From: a virus
IMG/VR virus record: IMGVR_UViG_3300042938_001000
Span: 1-31,383 of that record
Strand: one strand, 5' to 3'
Length of the DNA: 31,383 nt
Shown here: in pieces, positions 7,903 to 14,812 of the stretch
Numbering within the stretch: position 1 is the first letter of the stretch
How the letters are laid out: each line of letters opens with the position of its first letter
The notes under the pieces: generated by a model
What the model saw: the letters and a program-made list of their open reading frames with translations, nothing else
Databases searched by the model: none
Told to the model about the DNA's origin: nothing
Position numbers and translations under genes: made by a program

Positions 7903-8523
7903 ATGACAATTACAAACGGTTATCTCACACAAGCTGAAGCACTTGCTTACGTTGGGCAGAACCTTGTGCAAGACACAAGCCTTTTGGATGATGTGGTTAC
8001 GTCGAGCTCGAGGATGATCGACCGTTACTGCGGGCGAGAGTTCTTTCAAGTGACCGAGGCACGCACGTTTGCCACAACCGATGATATCTACACGCTAGGT
8101 TTCGGTTCGTTCAACGACCTCGTGAGCGTCACGACACTCAAGACTGATCCGACCGGCGCAGGCGTTTACTCCACGACTATCGGTGCGACAAGCTTTCAGC
8201 TGTTGCCGTACAACGCACCGCAAGCAGATGAGCCATACACAGACCTGCAACTACTCGGTGGTGTGCAGTGGCCAGTACCAACGTTCAATATGAGGCAGAA
8301 CACGGTTGAGATAACTGGTGTGTGGGGTTGGCCAGAAGTGCCGCTTGATGTGAAACAGGCGTGCAGGATTATCGTGGCCGAGATTTCCAAGATGCAAGAA
8401 TCACCGCTGGGTGTTGCAGGGTTCGGCGAGTTCGGTGTTATGCGAGTATCTAAGACGATGCCGCCAAGGGCTATGCAACTGCTTGCACCGTACCGGCATG
8501 GGCGCAACTTTGGTATCGCATGA
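7903..8523 (+). CDS. Head-tail adaptor (connector) protein
   Basis: The 206-residue protein begins with a helical segment YLTQAEALAYVGQN and then SSRMIDRYCGREFF, the pattern of gp6/gp15-like adaptors that dock under the portal ring. The middle is beta-rich, and the C-terminal helices (VKQACRIIVAEISKMQ) are also typical. It is the first neck gene after the inserted sugar cassette; in most related phages it directly follows the capsid gene. Confidence 0.75.
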   Translation: MTITNGYLTQAEALAYVGQNLVQDTSLLDDVVTSSSRMIDRYCGREFFQVTEARTFATTDDIYTLGFGSFNDLVSVTTLKTDPTGAGVYSTTIGATSFQLLPYNAPQADEPYTDLQLLGGVQWPVPTFNMRQNTVEITGVWGWPEVPLDVKQACRIIVAEISKMQESPLGVAGFGEFGVMRVSKTMPPRAMQLLAPYRHGRNFGIA

Positions 8524-8915
8524 GTACCGCTATTAGTAACCGTGAGATCCGAGAAGCACTCGCACAAGCAATCAGTGCGGTCCCTGGACTCAACATTTAC
8601 AGATACCCACCGGACAACGTAAACGTGCCGTGCGCAATGATTTCAGGGTTTAACGTCAAACCGACCACGTTTGATGGGAACCGTGAAACGACTGTTGAAG
8701 TGATCATCCTTGTGTCACGCAGAAGTGTTGATCAGATGGCCAGCCTTGACCAGCTACTCGATGCGGACGATCCGAGTTCTGCGATCACAGCTATCGAAGA
8801 AGCGAACCCACCTGGCATTGATTTTTTTGTCGAATCGTTCGGTTCATACCGTGAACTTGTTGTGGCCGATGTCGGGTATTACGCAGCAGATGTTGTTGTG
8901 CGAGTGATGACCTGA
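8520..8915 (+). CDS. Tail terminator-like neck protein
   Basis: The 131-residue alpha/beta protein has an N-terminal helix REIREALAQAISAVPGL, then strands around VPCAMISGF and ETTVEVIILVS, then a helix with LDQLLDADDPSSAITAIEEA. This layout matches the tail terminator / tail-completion proteins that cap the tail tube at the head-proximal end. It overlaps the adaptor stop by four bases (ATGA). Head stopper is the main alternative, as this neck has only three recognisable genes. Confidence 0.6.
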   Translation: MSTAISNREIREALAQAISAVPGLNIYRYPPDNVNVPCAMISGFNVKPTTFDGNRETTVEVIILVSRRSVDQMASLDQLLDADDPSSAITAIEEANPPGIDFFVESFGSYRELVVADVGYYAADVVVRVMT

Positions 8916-9508
8916 TGGGCACATCTACACCGCAGAACTTTGGTACCAAGATGATCAAAGCGGGCAACAGCATGCTGGAAGTAAACACTCTTGCAACTGC
9001 AGCTGCTGCGCAGGAATACAAAGAGTCCGTCCTGATAGCTGGGCGTGCAGCAACTGGCGGTGACGGGCAGCTTTCGCGTTGGGGCAAGGACCGCACCAAG
9101 GTTGGTTACAAGGGCGGGGTGAAACTCAACGCACGGTATGACATGGAAAACACTGGCGGGAAAGCGCAAGCAGTTTTAAAAGCTGTTCCGATGGGTGTGT
9201 GGAAAGTTGTTGAGTACGGTGCAGGCGCTCACCCGATTGTTCCTGGTGCTACCAAGAAGATGAGGCAGGGTGCTCAGCTGATGTCTTTGATGACTGGTTC
9301 TGATACTGCTGGGGCGCTTGCAGGTGCCCGCAAAGGATCTAAGAAACGCAGGGTGATGGTGTGGGGCAACGGCAACTTTGCCGCATACGTTCGCCACCCT
9401 GGCACCAAAGGTAAGAAGGCATGGTCGGTTGGTATTGCCAAGGGCACACCTGATGCGATACGTGCCTATAAGAAGAAACAGGTTGAGGCGTTGGGCAAGG
9501 TTTTCTGA
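8915..9508 (+). CDS. HK97 gp10-like neck/tail-completion protein
   Basis: The 197-residue, strongly basic protein contains VEYGAGAHPIVPG near the middle and YVRHPGTKGKKAW in the C-terminal third. The V-x-HPGTKG motif recurs in HK97 gp10-like proteins of actinophages. It sits between the tail-terminator-like gene and the GT-B enzyme. It is longer than the usual 110-150 residues because of an insert rich in Gly, Ser and Lys around residues 115-155. Confidence 0.65.
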   Translation: MGTSTPQNFGTKMIKAGNSMLEVNTLATAAAAQEYKESVLIAGRAATGGDGQLSRWGKDRTKVGYKGGVKLNARYDMENTGGKAQAVLKAVPMGVWKVVEYGAGAHPIVPGATKKMRQGAQLMSLMTGSDTAGALAGARKGSKKRRVMVWGNGNFAAYVRHPGTKGKKAWSVGIAKGTPDAIRAYKKKQVEALGKVF

Positions 9509-10549
9509 GTGCGTATCCTTGTTGTCCACCCCGGTCCTAATTTCAGTGTGCAAGATGTGCATGATGGTTGGGTTGAGGGTTTCGAGCAGTTAGGCCACGA
9601 GGTTCAGCAGTACAATCTTGGTGACCGTCTCACATGGGCCAGCGTTGCGCATCTGGGTATGGATGACGGCACCTTTATCAAAGCCTTTCCGAAAACAGAG
9701 AACGTGTATTCCTTTGCGATCAGTGGCCTGCCACAGGCTGCGTTGTACTGGTGGCCACAACTCATCGTGTTCATCAGCGGGTTCACGGTTGACCCGCAGT
9801 TCTTAGAGGTTTGCCGTGGTCGTGGTATTAAAACCGCTTGTGTGATGACCGAATCACCGTATGAGGAATCACGGCAGTTGTTGATCGCACCGCACTTCGA
9901 TGCTGTGGCGTTGAACGATCCGACGAACATGGGTCAGTATGCGACGTTGACAACAGCGGTTTACACACCGCACGCATACCGGCCTGACATCCACTTTGAA
10001 GGCGAAGCACACGAGGACTACCTGAGCGACTGTGTGTTTGTTGGTACGGGCTACCCAAGCAGGGTTGCGTTCCTCGAGCGGTGCAACTTTGATGGTATTG
10101 ATCTTGCGTTGGCGGGCAACTGGCAGAACGTGCCAACCATCCTGGCTGATCGTGTTGTGCATGATCTTGAGGATTGCATTGATAACGCTCAGACCGCAGA
10201 GTTGTACCGTGGCGCTAAAACATCGTTCAACATTTACCGTACTGAAACCAACGGTGATGTGGTTGATGGTTGTGATGGTTGGTCTGTTGGGCCTCGTGAG
10301 ATCGAGCTTGCAGCATCTGGCACTTGGTTCGCTAGGCAGTCTCGTGGCGAATCCGATGAGCTCTTTCCGATGCTCCCTACTTTTAACAGTCCTGAAGAAC
10401 TTGGCGAGCTAATACGCTGGGCTCTTGAGAATCCCGTTGAGCGGCAGATCGCTGCGCAGCAGGCAAAACGAGTGGTCGCAGATCGCACGTTTCCAAATAA
10501 TGCCCACACGTTGCTTGCATCGTGCGGCCTAGTGAAAGAAGAAAGCTAA
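9509..10549 (+). CDS. GT-B fold glycosyltransferase, CgeB-like
   Basis: The 346-residue protein begins with MRILVVHPGPNFSVQDVHDGW, a first Rossmann strand and loop. It continues through LGHEV, FISGFTVDP and VYTPHAYRPDIH, and its C-terminal half has SFNIYRTETNGDV, SVGPREIELAASGTW and FNSPEELGELIRWALENP. The C-terminal half matches the Glyco_trans_1_2/CgeB-like donor-binding domain, including the P-R-x-x-E-x-x-A-x-G core. The GTG start abuts the preceding TGA and the stop overlaps the major tail protein ATG. A glycosyltransferase wedged between neck and tail tube genes will be expressed late with virion proteins, pointing to virion or late envelope glycosylation. Confidence 0.82.
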   Translation: MRILVVHPGPNFSVQDVHDGWVEGFEQLGHEVQQYNLGDRLTWASVAHLGMDDGTFIKAFPKTENVYSFAISGLPQAALYWWPQLIVFISGFTVDPQFLEVCRGRGIKTACVMTESPYEESRQLLIAPHFDAVALNDPTNMGQYATLTTAVYTPHAYRPDIHFEGEAHEDYLSDCVFVGTGYPSRVAFLERCNFDGIDLALAGNWQNVPTILADRVVHDLEDCIDNAQTAELYRGAKTSFNIYRTETNGDVVDGCDGWSVGPREIELAASGTWFARQSRGESDELFPMLPTFNSPEELGELIRWALENPVERQIAAQQAKRVVADRTFPNNAHTLLASCGLVKEES

Positions 10550-10959
10550 TGGCTAATCCCATAAGCGGTCGTAAGGGCCGTGTATATATCGATGCAAGTG
10601 CCAATGGAACGGCAGCAGCGTCACCGGTAGCAAACCTGAACACATGGGGACTTGATTCCACCACCGACAAGACCGAAGTGACTTCGTTTTCTGACACCAG
10701 TAAGACCTACGTTGTGGGCCTTCCAGACGGATCAATTTCCTTCGGTGGCTACTGGGATACTGCTGCAGGTTCGCAGTTCGGTATTACTAACTCGGTTGCT
10801 GCAGGTCGCAAGTTCTACTTGTATCCGTCGACTGACAACGCTCAGTACTTCTTTGGTCAGGCGCACTTCGACCTGAGCATCACTCAGACGGTTTCGGGTG
10901 CGGTTGAGATCAGCGGTACCGGTTCAGCGGCCAGCTCGATCAGCAGCGTTGGTACCTGA
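10549..10959 (+). CDS. Major tail protein (tail tube)
   Basis: The 136-residue beta-rich protein has GRKGRVYIDAS at the N-terminus, TDKTEVTSFSDTSKTYVVGLPDGSIS-like strands, and a Ser/Gly-rich C-terminus. Size, composition and position just before the tail assembly chaperone and tape measure identify the tail tube subunit. The ATG at 10549 overlaps the upstream TAA and has GAAGAAAG as its ribosome site; an earlier in-frame ATG (10522) would lie inside the glycosyltransferase gene and is less likely. Confidence 0.85.
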   Translation: MANPISGRKGRVYIDASANGTAAASPVANLNTWGLDSTTDKTEVTSFSDTSKTYVVGLPDGSISFGGYWDTAAGSQFGITNSVAAGRKFYLYPSTDNAQYFFGQAHFDLSITQTVSGAVEISGTGSAASSISSVGT

Positions 10960-10961
10960 TC

Positions 10962-11324
10962 ATGGCTGACGAGTGGGCCGTCAACCTTCCAGACAAAAAG
11001 CAGGTCAGGCTTTCTGACTTCACGCTTGATGAGCTGGTGCAACTTGAATCGGATTGTGATGAGGAGTGGTGGGCGCTCCTATCGCACCCGTTCAAAAGTG
11101 CGAAGAATGCCAAGTACATTTACGCCGCAGCGTGCGCACAACAAGGCGTTGAGCCTGCAGTGCTAACAGTGCGGATGCTTACCGATGTGTTTGTCCAGGT
11201 GCCAGACAACATGCCTGACATTTATGAGGGCAGTATCCCAAAAGAGGTGGACGCTCAACAGACAGCTGGATCGTCTGGTGCGCCCTCCGATTCAACTGGA
11301 CCCCAGAACAAACCCGACGCTTAA
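10962..11324 (+). CDS. Tail assembly chaperone, short form (gpG-like)
   Basis: The 120-residue acidic protein (LSDFTLDELVQLESDCDEEWW...) is the unshifted product of a tail-chaperone locus located, as usual, between the major tail protein and tape measure genes. Such proteins coat the tape measure during tail assembly and are absent from the virion. A slippery heptamer at 11237-11243 allows a longer product. Its last 26 residues, after the slip site, are Ser/Asp/Gln-rich and low in complexity. Confidence 0.8.
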   Translation: MADEWAVNLPDKKQVRLSDFTLDELVQLESDCDEEWWALLSHPFKSAKNAKYIYAAACAQQGVEPAVLTVRMLTDVFVQVPDNMPDIYEGSIPKEVDAQQTAGSSGAPSDSTGPQNKPDA

Positions 11325-11377
11325 GCATCAGGGATCTCAAACTTCTTAGCGAGGCGGTAAGCAGTGGCATTTCTTGA
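10962..11377 (+). CDS. Tail assembly chaperone, -1 frameshift product (gpGT-like)
   Basis: The inferred product joins 10962-11243 to 11243-11377 by a -1 shift. That gives 94 shared residues plus 44 new ones, ending at TGA 11375-11377 inside the start of the tape measure gene. The new tail includes RFNWTPEQTRRLSIRDLKLL, which looks like genuine helical protein and resembles the T-domain of other actinophage chaperones. Frameshifting at this position is a conserved trait of siphophages (lambda gpG/gpGT). The frame has no start codon of its own and would be missed by ordinary gene calling. Confidence 0.8.
11237..11243 (+). promoter_or_regulatory. -1 ribosomal slippery site CCCAAAA
   Basis: CCCAAAA is in the correct phase: zero frame reads CCA AAA and re-pairs as CCC AAA after slipping back one base, a canonical X-XXY-YYZ heptamer. 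The -1 frame is open from before here to 11375. No clear downstream stem-loop was identified by eye, although GC-rich sequence follows. Confidence 0.85.
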
Positions 11378-13943
11378 ACGCCTACAAATGATCATCGACG
11401 CAGACGCTTCCGGTGCTGCTCGAGAGTTCAAAAAGATGGGCACAACTGCCGACCGTGAACTTGGTAAAACAACCAAGTCGCTAGACAAGTTGAGTTCAAA
11501 GCTGACAAGCGTTGGCACAGGCGCAGTCCTAGCGGGTGGTGCTCTCGCTGTTGGTCTTGCGACGTTTGCTAAAGAAGCAAGCGACGCTGAAGCACAGCAG
11601 ATGAAGCTGAACAACTCGATTAAGAACAGTGAAAGCGTTTTTGCTGGCAACGGTAAAGCTTTGCGTGATCAGGCTGCAGCGCTGATGAAGGTCACCGTTG
11701 CTGATGATGATGCGATTGCTTCTTCACAGTCTTTGCTTGTGCAGTTTGGGCGCACAGAGGCAGAAGTTCTGGCGCTGACACCTCTTGTCGTTGATCTCTC
11801 ACGCAAAATGGGCATCGACCTTGACGCAGCTGCGAAAGCGGTTGGTAAAGCTTCCGATGGTTCTACTGGTGCGTTAAAGAAAATGGGCATTGAGGTTGTG
11901 GACCTTGGCGGGAATGCTTCCGATACAGACAATGTGATTTCTGCGCTGAGTAATAGCGTTGGTTCTTTTGCTGAGACAGAGGGTGCCAGTTACGCAGGCC
12001 AGCTTGAGATCATGAACAACAAGTTCGGTGAGCTAAAGGAATCCATAGGCTCAGGCATCTTGGATGTTGTGAACCCGCTGTTGAGTATCGGTGGTGCGCT
12101 TGGCGAAGTGAACCCGCAGATCGGTGAAACCGTAGGCAAGGTCGGTGCTATCGGTGCAGCCGGTTCGTTAGCTGTTGGCGGGCTTTCAATCCTTGCAGGG
12201 CAAGCAATCAAACTGAGAAGCGTGTTCACCACAGTGGACATGTCATCTGGTGTTGCGACACGCAGCCTGACAGGTATGGGCAAGGCTGCAGCGGGGTTGG
12301 GGTTTGTTGCTGCAACTGCTCTGGTAACTGACTTTGTGTTTGGGCTGCTCAACGCTGGCGATGCTGCTGAACGCGTGCGCACTGGTGTTGACAAGCTCAC
12401 AATCTCTATCAACACAGCCGGTGATTCCAGCTTGCCTGAGTTCGCAGAACTTGTTGCAGCAGAAAAAAACATATTCACTTTAGGCAGGCTAGTAACAGAC
12501 TTTGGTGCAGAGATCACCCTTGTTGGCACTGGTGTTCAGAATGATATTGAACAAGTGCAAAAAGTGTTTGACACTGTTGGCCAGAATCAGGGGCCTAAAG
12601 CACAGATCAAAATTTTGAACGAGTTGGAAGAAGCAAATAAGACGCTTCCAAAGAATTCAGAAGAGTTTAAGAGGAACCAAGAGTTTATTGATAAGAACCG
12701 TAAAGCGCTTGAGTTAAGTGCACAGGCATCGCAAAGTGCGACAGGCGCAACTACTGAGCTTGGCACGGCTGTTGGTGAAACAGCAGATGCTACTGAAGAA
12801 GCAACTGTCAGTACCAAAGGTTATGACGCACAGTTGAAGTTCATTGCTGATACGCAAAAGCTTGGCGCTGATCGTGCAGCAGCATTTACGAAAACTATTG
12901 AGGATACGTCAACGCTTGATGATCAGGCCACTGCAGCGTTCGGGATGAACGGCGCGTATAAAGGGTTGTTTGATACGTTGAATGATCTGCCGAAGTCGTT
13001 TGATCCGATTAAGGCTGCTTTGGGTGATTACACGGATGAGCAGAACAAAGCTGTTCAAGCGGTCATTGATTTTGGTGACTCTGCTGGGAGCGTGCTGGAG
13101 CAGGCTGTTGCAACTGGCGGTGATCCTCGCATGCTGGGTGGCATCTTTAGGTCAAGACTTGAAGAAACATTGAAGAATGCAAACATTCCACCTGAGCAGA
13201 TTGCCGAATACATCGGCCTTGCTGGGTTGTCCGAGTTGCAGATTGAAGCAGCTGTCATACTCAGTTTGAAAGAAGAAGAAAAAGCAAAGTTGTACAACCT
13301 GTTGGCATTGTTCCAAACAGACCTTGATAGCAAACCTATTGAGATGCGTATTGCTATTCAGGATGCTATTGACGCTGGCGAGTTCGCTAGGGCAGAACTG
13401 TTAGTCAAGGCGTTTACAGGACAGTTGTCTCCTGCTGAGATGAAACTTGTGCTTGCAGCGTACCCTAACCTTGCACCTGAGTTGAACGCTGCTGTGGCTA
13501 CTGCTCAAGCAGCTGCAAACGGTAACCCGATTAAAATTCCAACTGTGATCATTCCACCTGGTGGGCGTGAAACAAACCAGCCACCAGCGCCACGCAGACC
13601 ACGCAGACCTAACCCTGTTGGGCCTGCTGGCGGTGGGTTCCCTTCAACACCACCTGCGTCAAACATGGGTGGTTCATACTCTGGTGGGCCTGCCATTGCT
13701 GGCGGTAGGTATGAGGTCAATGAGGGTGGGCGTGAGTTTTTCACACCATCGAGCAGTGGGTTTATTATGAACGCAGCGAACGCACAAGCGCTTGTGCAGG
13801 GTGTGTCACAGCTGGTTAGCGGTGGGGGTGGTGGAGGTATGACTAACAACATTACGATCAATGAAACCAGTTCACCACGCCAGACAGCGCTAGAAGTGAT
13901 CAGAGCTAACAAGGCTTCTCTGTTTTTGGCTGGTGCACTGTGA
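11364..13943 (+). CDS. Tape measure protein
   Basis: At 859 residues this is the longest protein in the window. It sets tail length and helps eject DNA. The N-terminal third is Ala/Lys-rich and helical with MGTTADRELGKTTKSLDKLSSKL, followed by hydrophobic helices (AGSLAVGGLSILAG; GLGFVAATALVTDFVFGLL) and long charged coils. A Pro/Arg/Gly-rich segment around 730-790 precedes the C-terminal INETSSPRQTALEVIRANKASLFL. With the usual ~1.5 angstrom per residue relation, the tail would be roughly 130 nm. It starts at GTG 11364, overlapping the frameshifted chaperone, with GAGG upstream. No lytic domain is apparent inside it. Confidence 0.92.
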   Translation: MAFLERLQMIIDADASGAAREFKKMGTTADRELGKTTKSLDKLSSKLTSVGTGAVLAGGALAVGLATFAKEASDAEAQQMKLNNSIKNSESVFAGNGKALRDQAAALMKVTVADDDAIASSQSLLVQFGRTEAEVLALTPLVVDLSRKMGIDLDAAAKAVGKASDGSTGALKKMGIEVVDLGGNASDTDNVISALSNSVGSFAETEGASYAGQLEIMNNKFGELKESIGSGILDVVNPLLSIGGALGEVNPQIGETVGKVGAIGAAGSLAVGGLSILAGQAIKLRSVFTTVDMSSGVATRSLTGMGKAAAGLGFVAATALVTDFVFGLLNAGDAAERVRTGVDKLTISINTAGDSSLPEFAELVAAEKNIFTLGRLVTDFGAEITLVGTGVQNDIEQVQKVFDTVGQNQGPKAQIKILNELEEANKTLPKNSEEFKRNQEFIDKNRKALELSAQASQSATGATTELGTAVGETADATEEATVSTKGYDAQLKFIADTQKLGADRAAAFTKTIEDTSTLDDQATAAFGMNGAYKGLFDTLNDLPKSFDPIKAALGDYTDEQNKAVQAVIDFGDSAGSVLEQAVATGGDPRMLGGIFRSRLEETLKNANIPPEQIAEYIGLAGLSELQIEAAVILSLKEEEKAKLYNLLALFQTDLDSKPIEMRIAIQDAIDAGEFARAELLVKAFTGQLSPAEMKLVLAAYPNLAPELNAAVATAQAAANGNPIKIPTVIIPPGGRETNQPPAPRRPRRPNPVGPAGGGFPSTPPASNMGGSYSGGPAIAGGRYEVNEGGREFFTPSSSGFIMNAANAQALVQGVSQLVSGGGGGGMTNNITINETSSPRQTALEVIRANKASLFLAGAL

Positions 13944-14392
13944 CCGCATCCTCAATCACCTTTGATGGTGTCTCACTAGGTAACAGTGCAATCAAGATCC
14001 GAAACATTTGGACGTTCTGGCAACCAGCACAACTCGAAGCATCAAACATCAAACTCGCTGGTGTCACCGGTATGACTGCACGCAAACCTTTGGTGCAACC
14101 AACGACACACAGCCTCGAGCTCATCATCTCCGGTGAAGTGTCAACCACCGGCACACCTGACACAAACTACCCTGCACGCTTGAAAACCAATCTTGCGTAC
14201 ATTGCAACGTACTTCACGAACATCCCAGCAACAGCTGACGGTACGCGCACAGCAGTGCTCACACTGCCATCAGCAGCAACGATCACAGGCCCAGTACACA
14301 TTCTTGGCCTAACTATCGGTGAGGTTGTACCGACGGCAAAATGGGCGCTTGCAGTGTTAGAGGTTTCAGTCCCAGCAGGTGTTCTAGCATGA
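13940..14392 (+). CDS. Minor/distal tail protein
   Basis: The 150-residue beta-rich protein begins MTASSITFDGVSLG and contains TAHSLELIISGEV-like strands. It lies immediately after the tape measure (GTGA overlap), where the distal tail (Dit) protein is found, and resembles small Dit-like minor tail proteins. The hub that joins tail tube and tip is the likely location. Sequence alone does not separate Dit from other small tip proteins. Confidence 0.6.
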   Translation: MTASSITFDGVSLGNSAIKIRNIWTFWQPAQLEASNIKLAGVTGMTARKPLVQPTTHSLELIISGEVSTTGTPDTNYPARLKTNLAYIATYFTNIPATADGTRTAVLTLPSAATITGPVHILGLTIGEVVPTAKWALAVLEVSVPAGVLA

Positions 14393-14413
14393 TCCAAAAA
14401 GAAGGTTGAACTG

Positions 14414-14812
14414 ATGGCAAACGTTGTTTACCCAACAGGCATGAAAGCCTTTGCAGATGCAGACATTGACTGGCTAGTCGATGATATCAAGATTGTTGCA
14501 ATGAGCAGCACCTACACCTACTCAGCTGCACATGACTTTCGGGACGATCTGTCAGGCGTTGTTGCAACCTCGGCAAACCTTTCATCAAAAACTTCTACTG
14601 GTGGTGTGCTTGATGCAGCAGACCCAGTGTTCACAGCTGTGACAGGTTCAACCATTGTGAGCTTTGCGATGTTTAAAGACACTGGCACCGCTTCCACATC
14701 ACGCCTGATCTGTTTTTGGAACGCCACTGCAGCTGGCGCAGCGTTCGCTGTGATCCCTGACGGCACCAACATCACACTCACACTTTCAGCCACAGGCCTT
14801 ATCGCTATCTGA
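14414..14812 (+). CDS. Conserved actinophage virion structural protein
   Basis: The 132-residue protein has YPTGMKAFADADIDWLVDDI, then TYTYSAAHDFRDDLSGVVATS, then a beta-rich half with FKDTGTASTSRLICFW. The HDF-x-DDLSGVVATS pattern recurs in a family of small structural proteins of actinophages and other siphophages. Its place in the virion is not established; context suggests the tail tip. GAAGG lies upstream of the ATG and the stop overlaps the next ATG. Confidence 0.65.
   Translation: MANVVYPTGMKAFADADIDWLVDDIKIVAMSSTYTYSAAHDFRDDLSGVVATSANLSSKTSTGGVLDAADPVFTAVTGSTIVSFAMFKDTGTASTSRLICFWNATAAGAAFAVIPDGTNITLTLSATGLIAI

Noticed and set aside
11301-11304. CCCC run as a +1 frameshift site in the tail chaperone
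   Set aside because: The +1 frame ends after about 15 codons at 11347-11349 and yields no protein-like sequence, whereas CCCAAAA gives a convincing -1 product.
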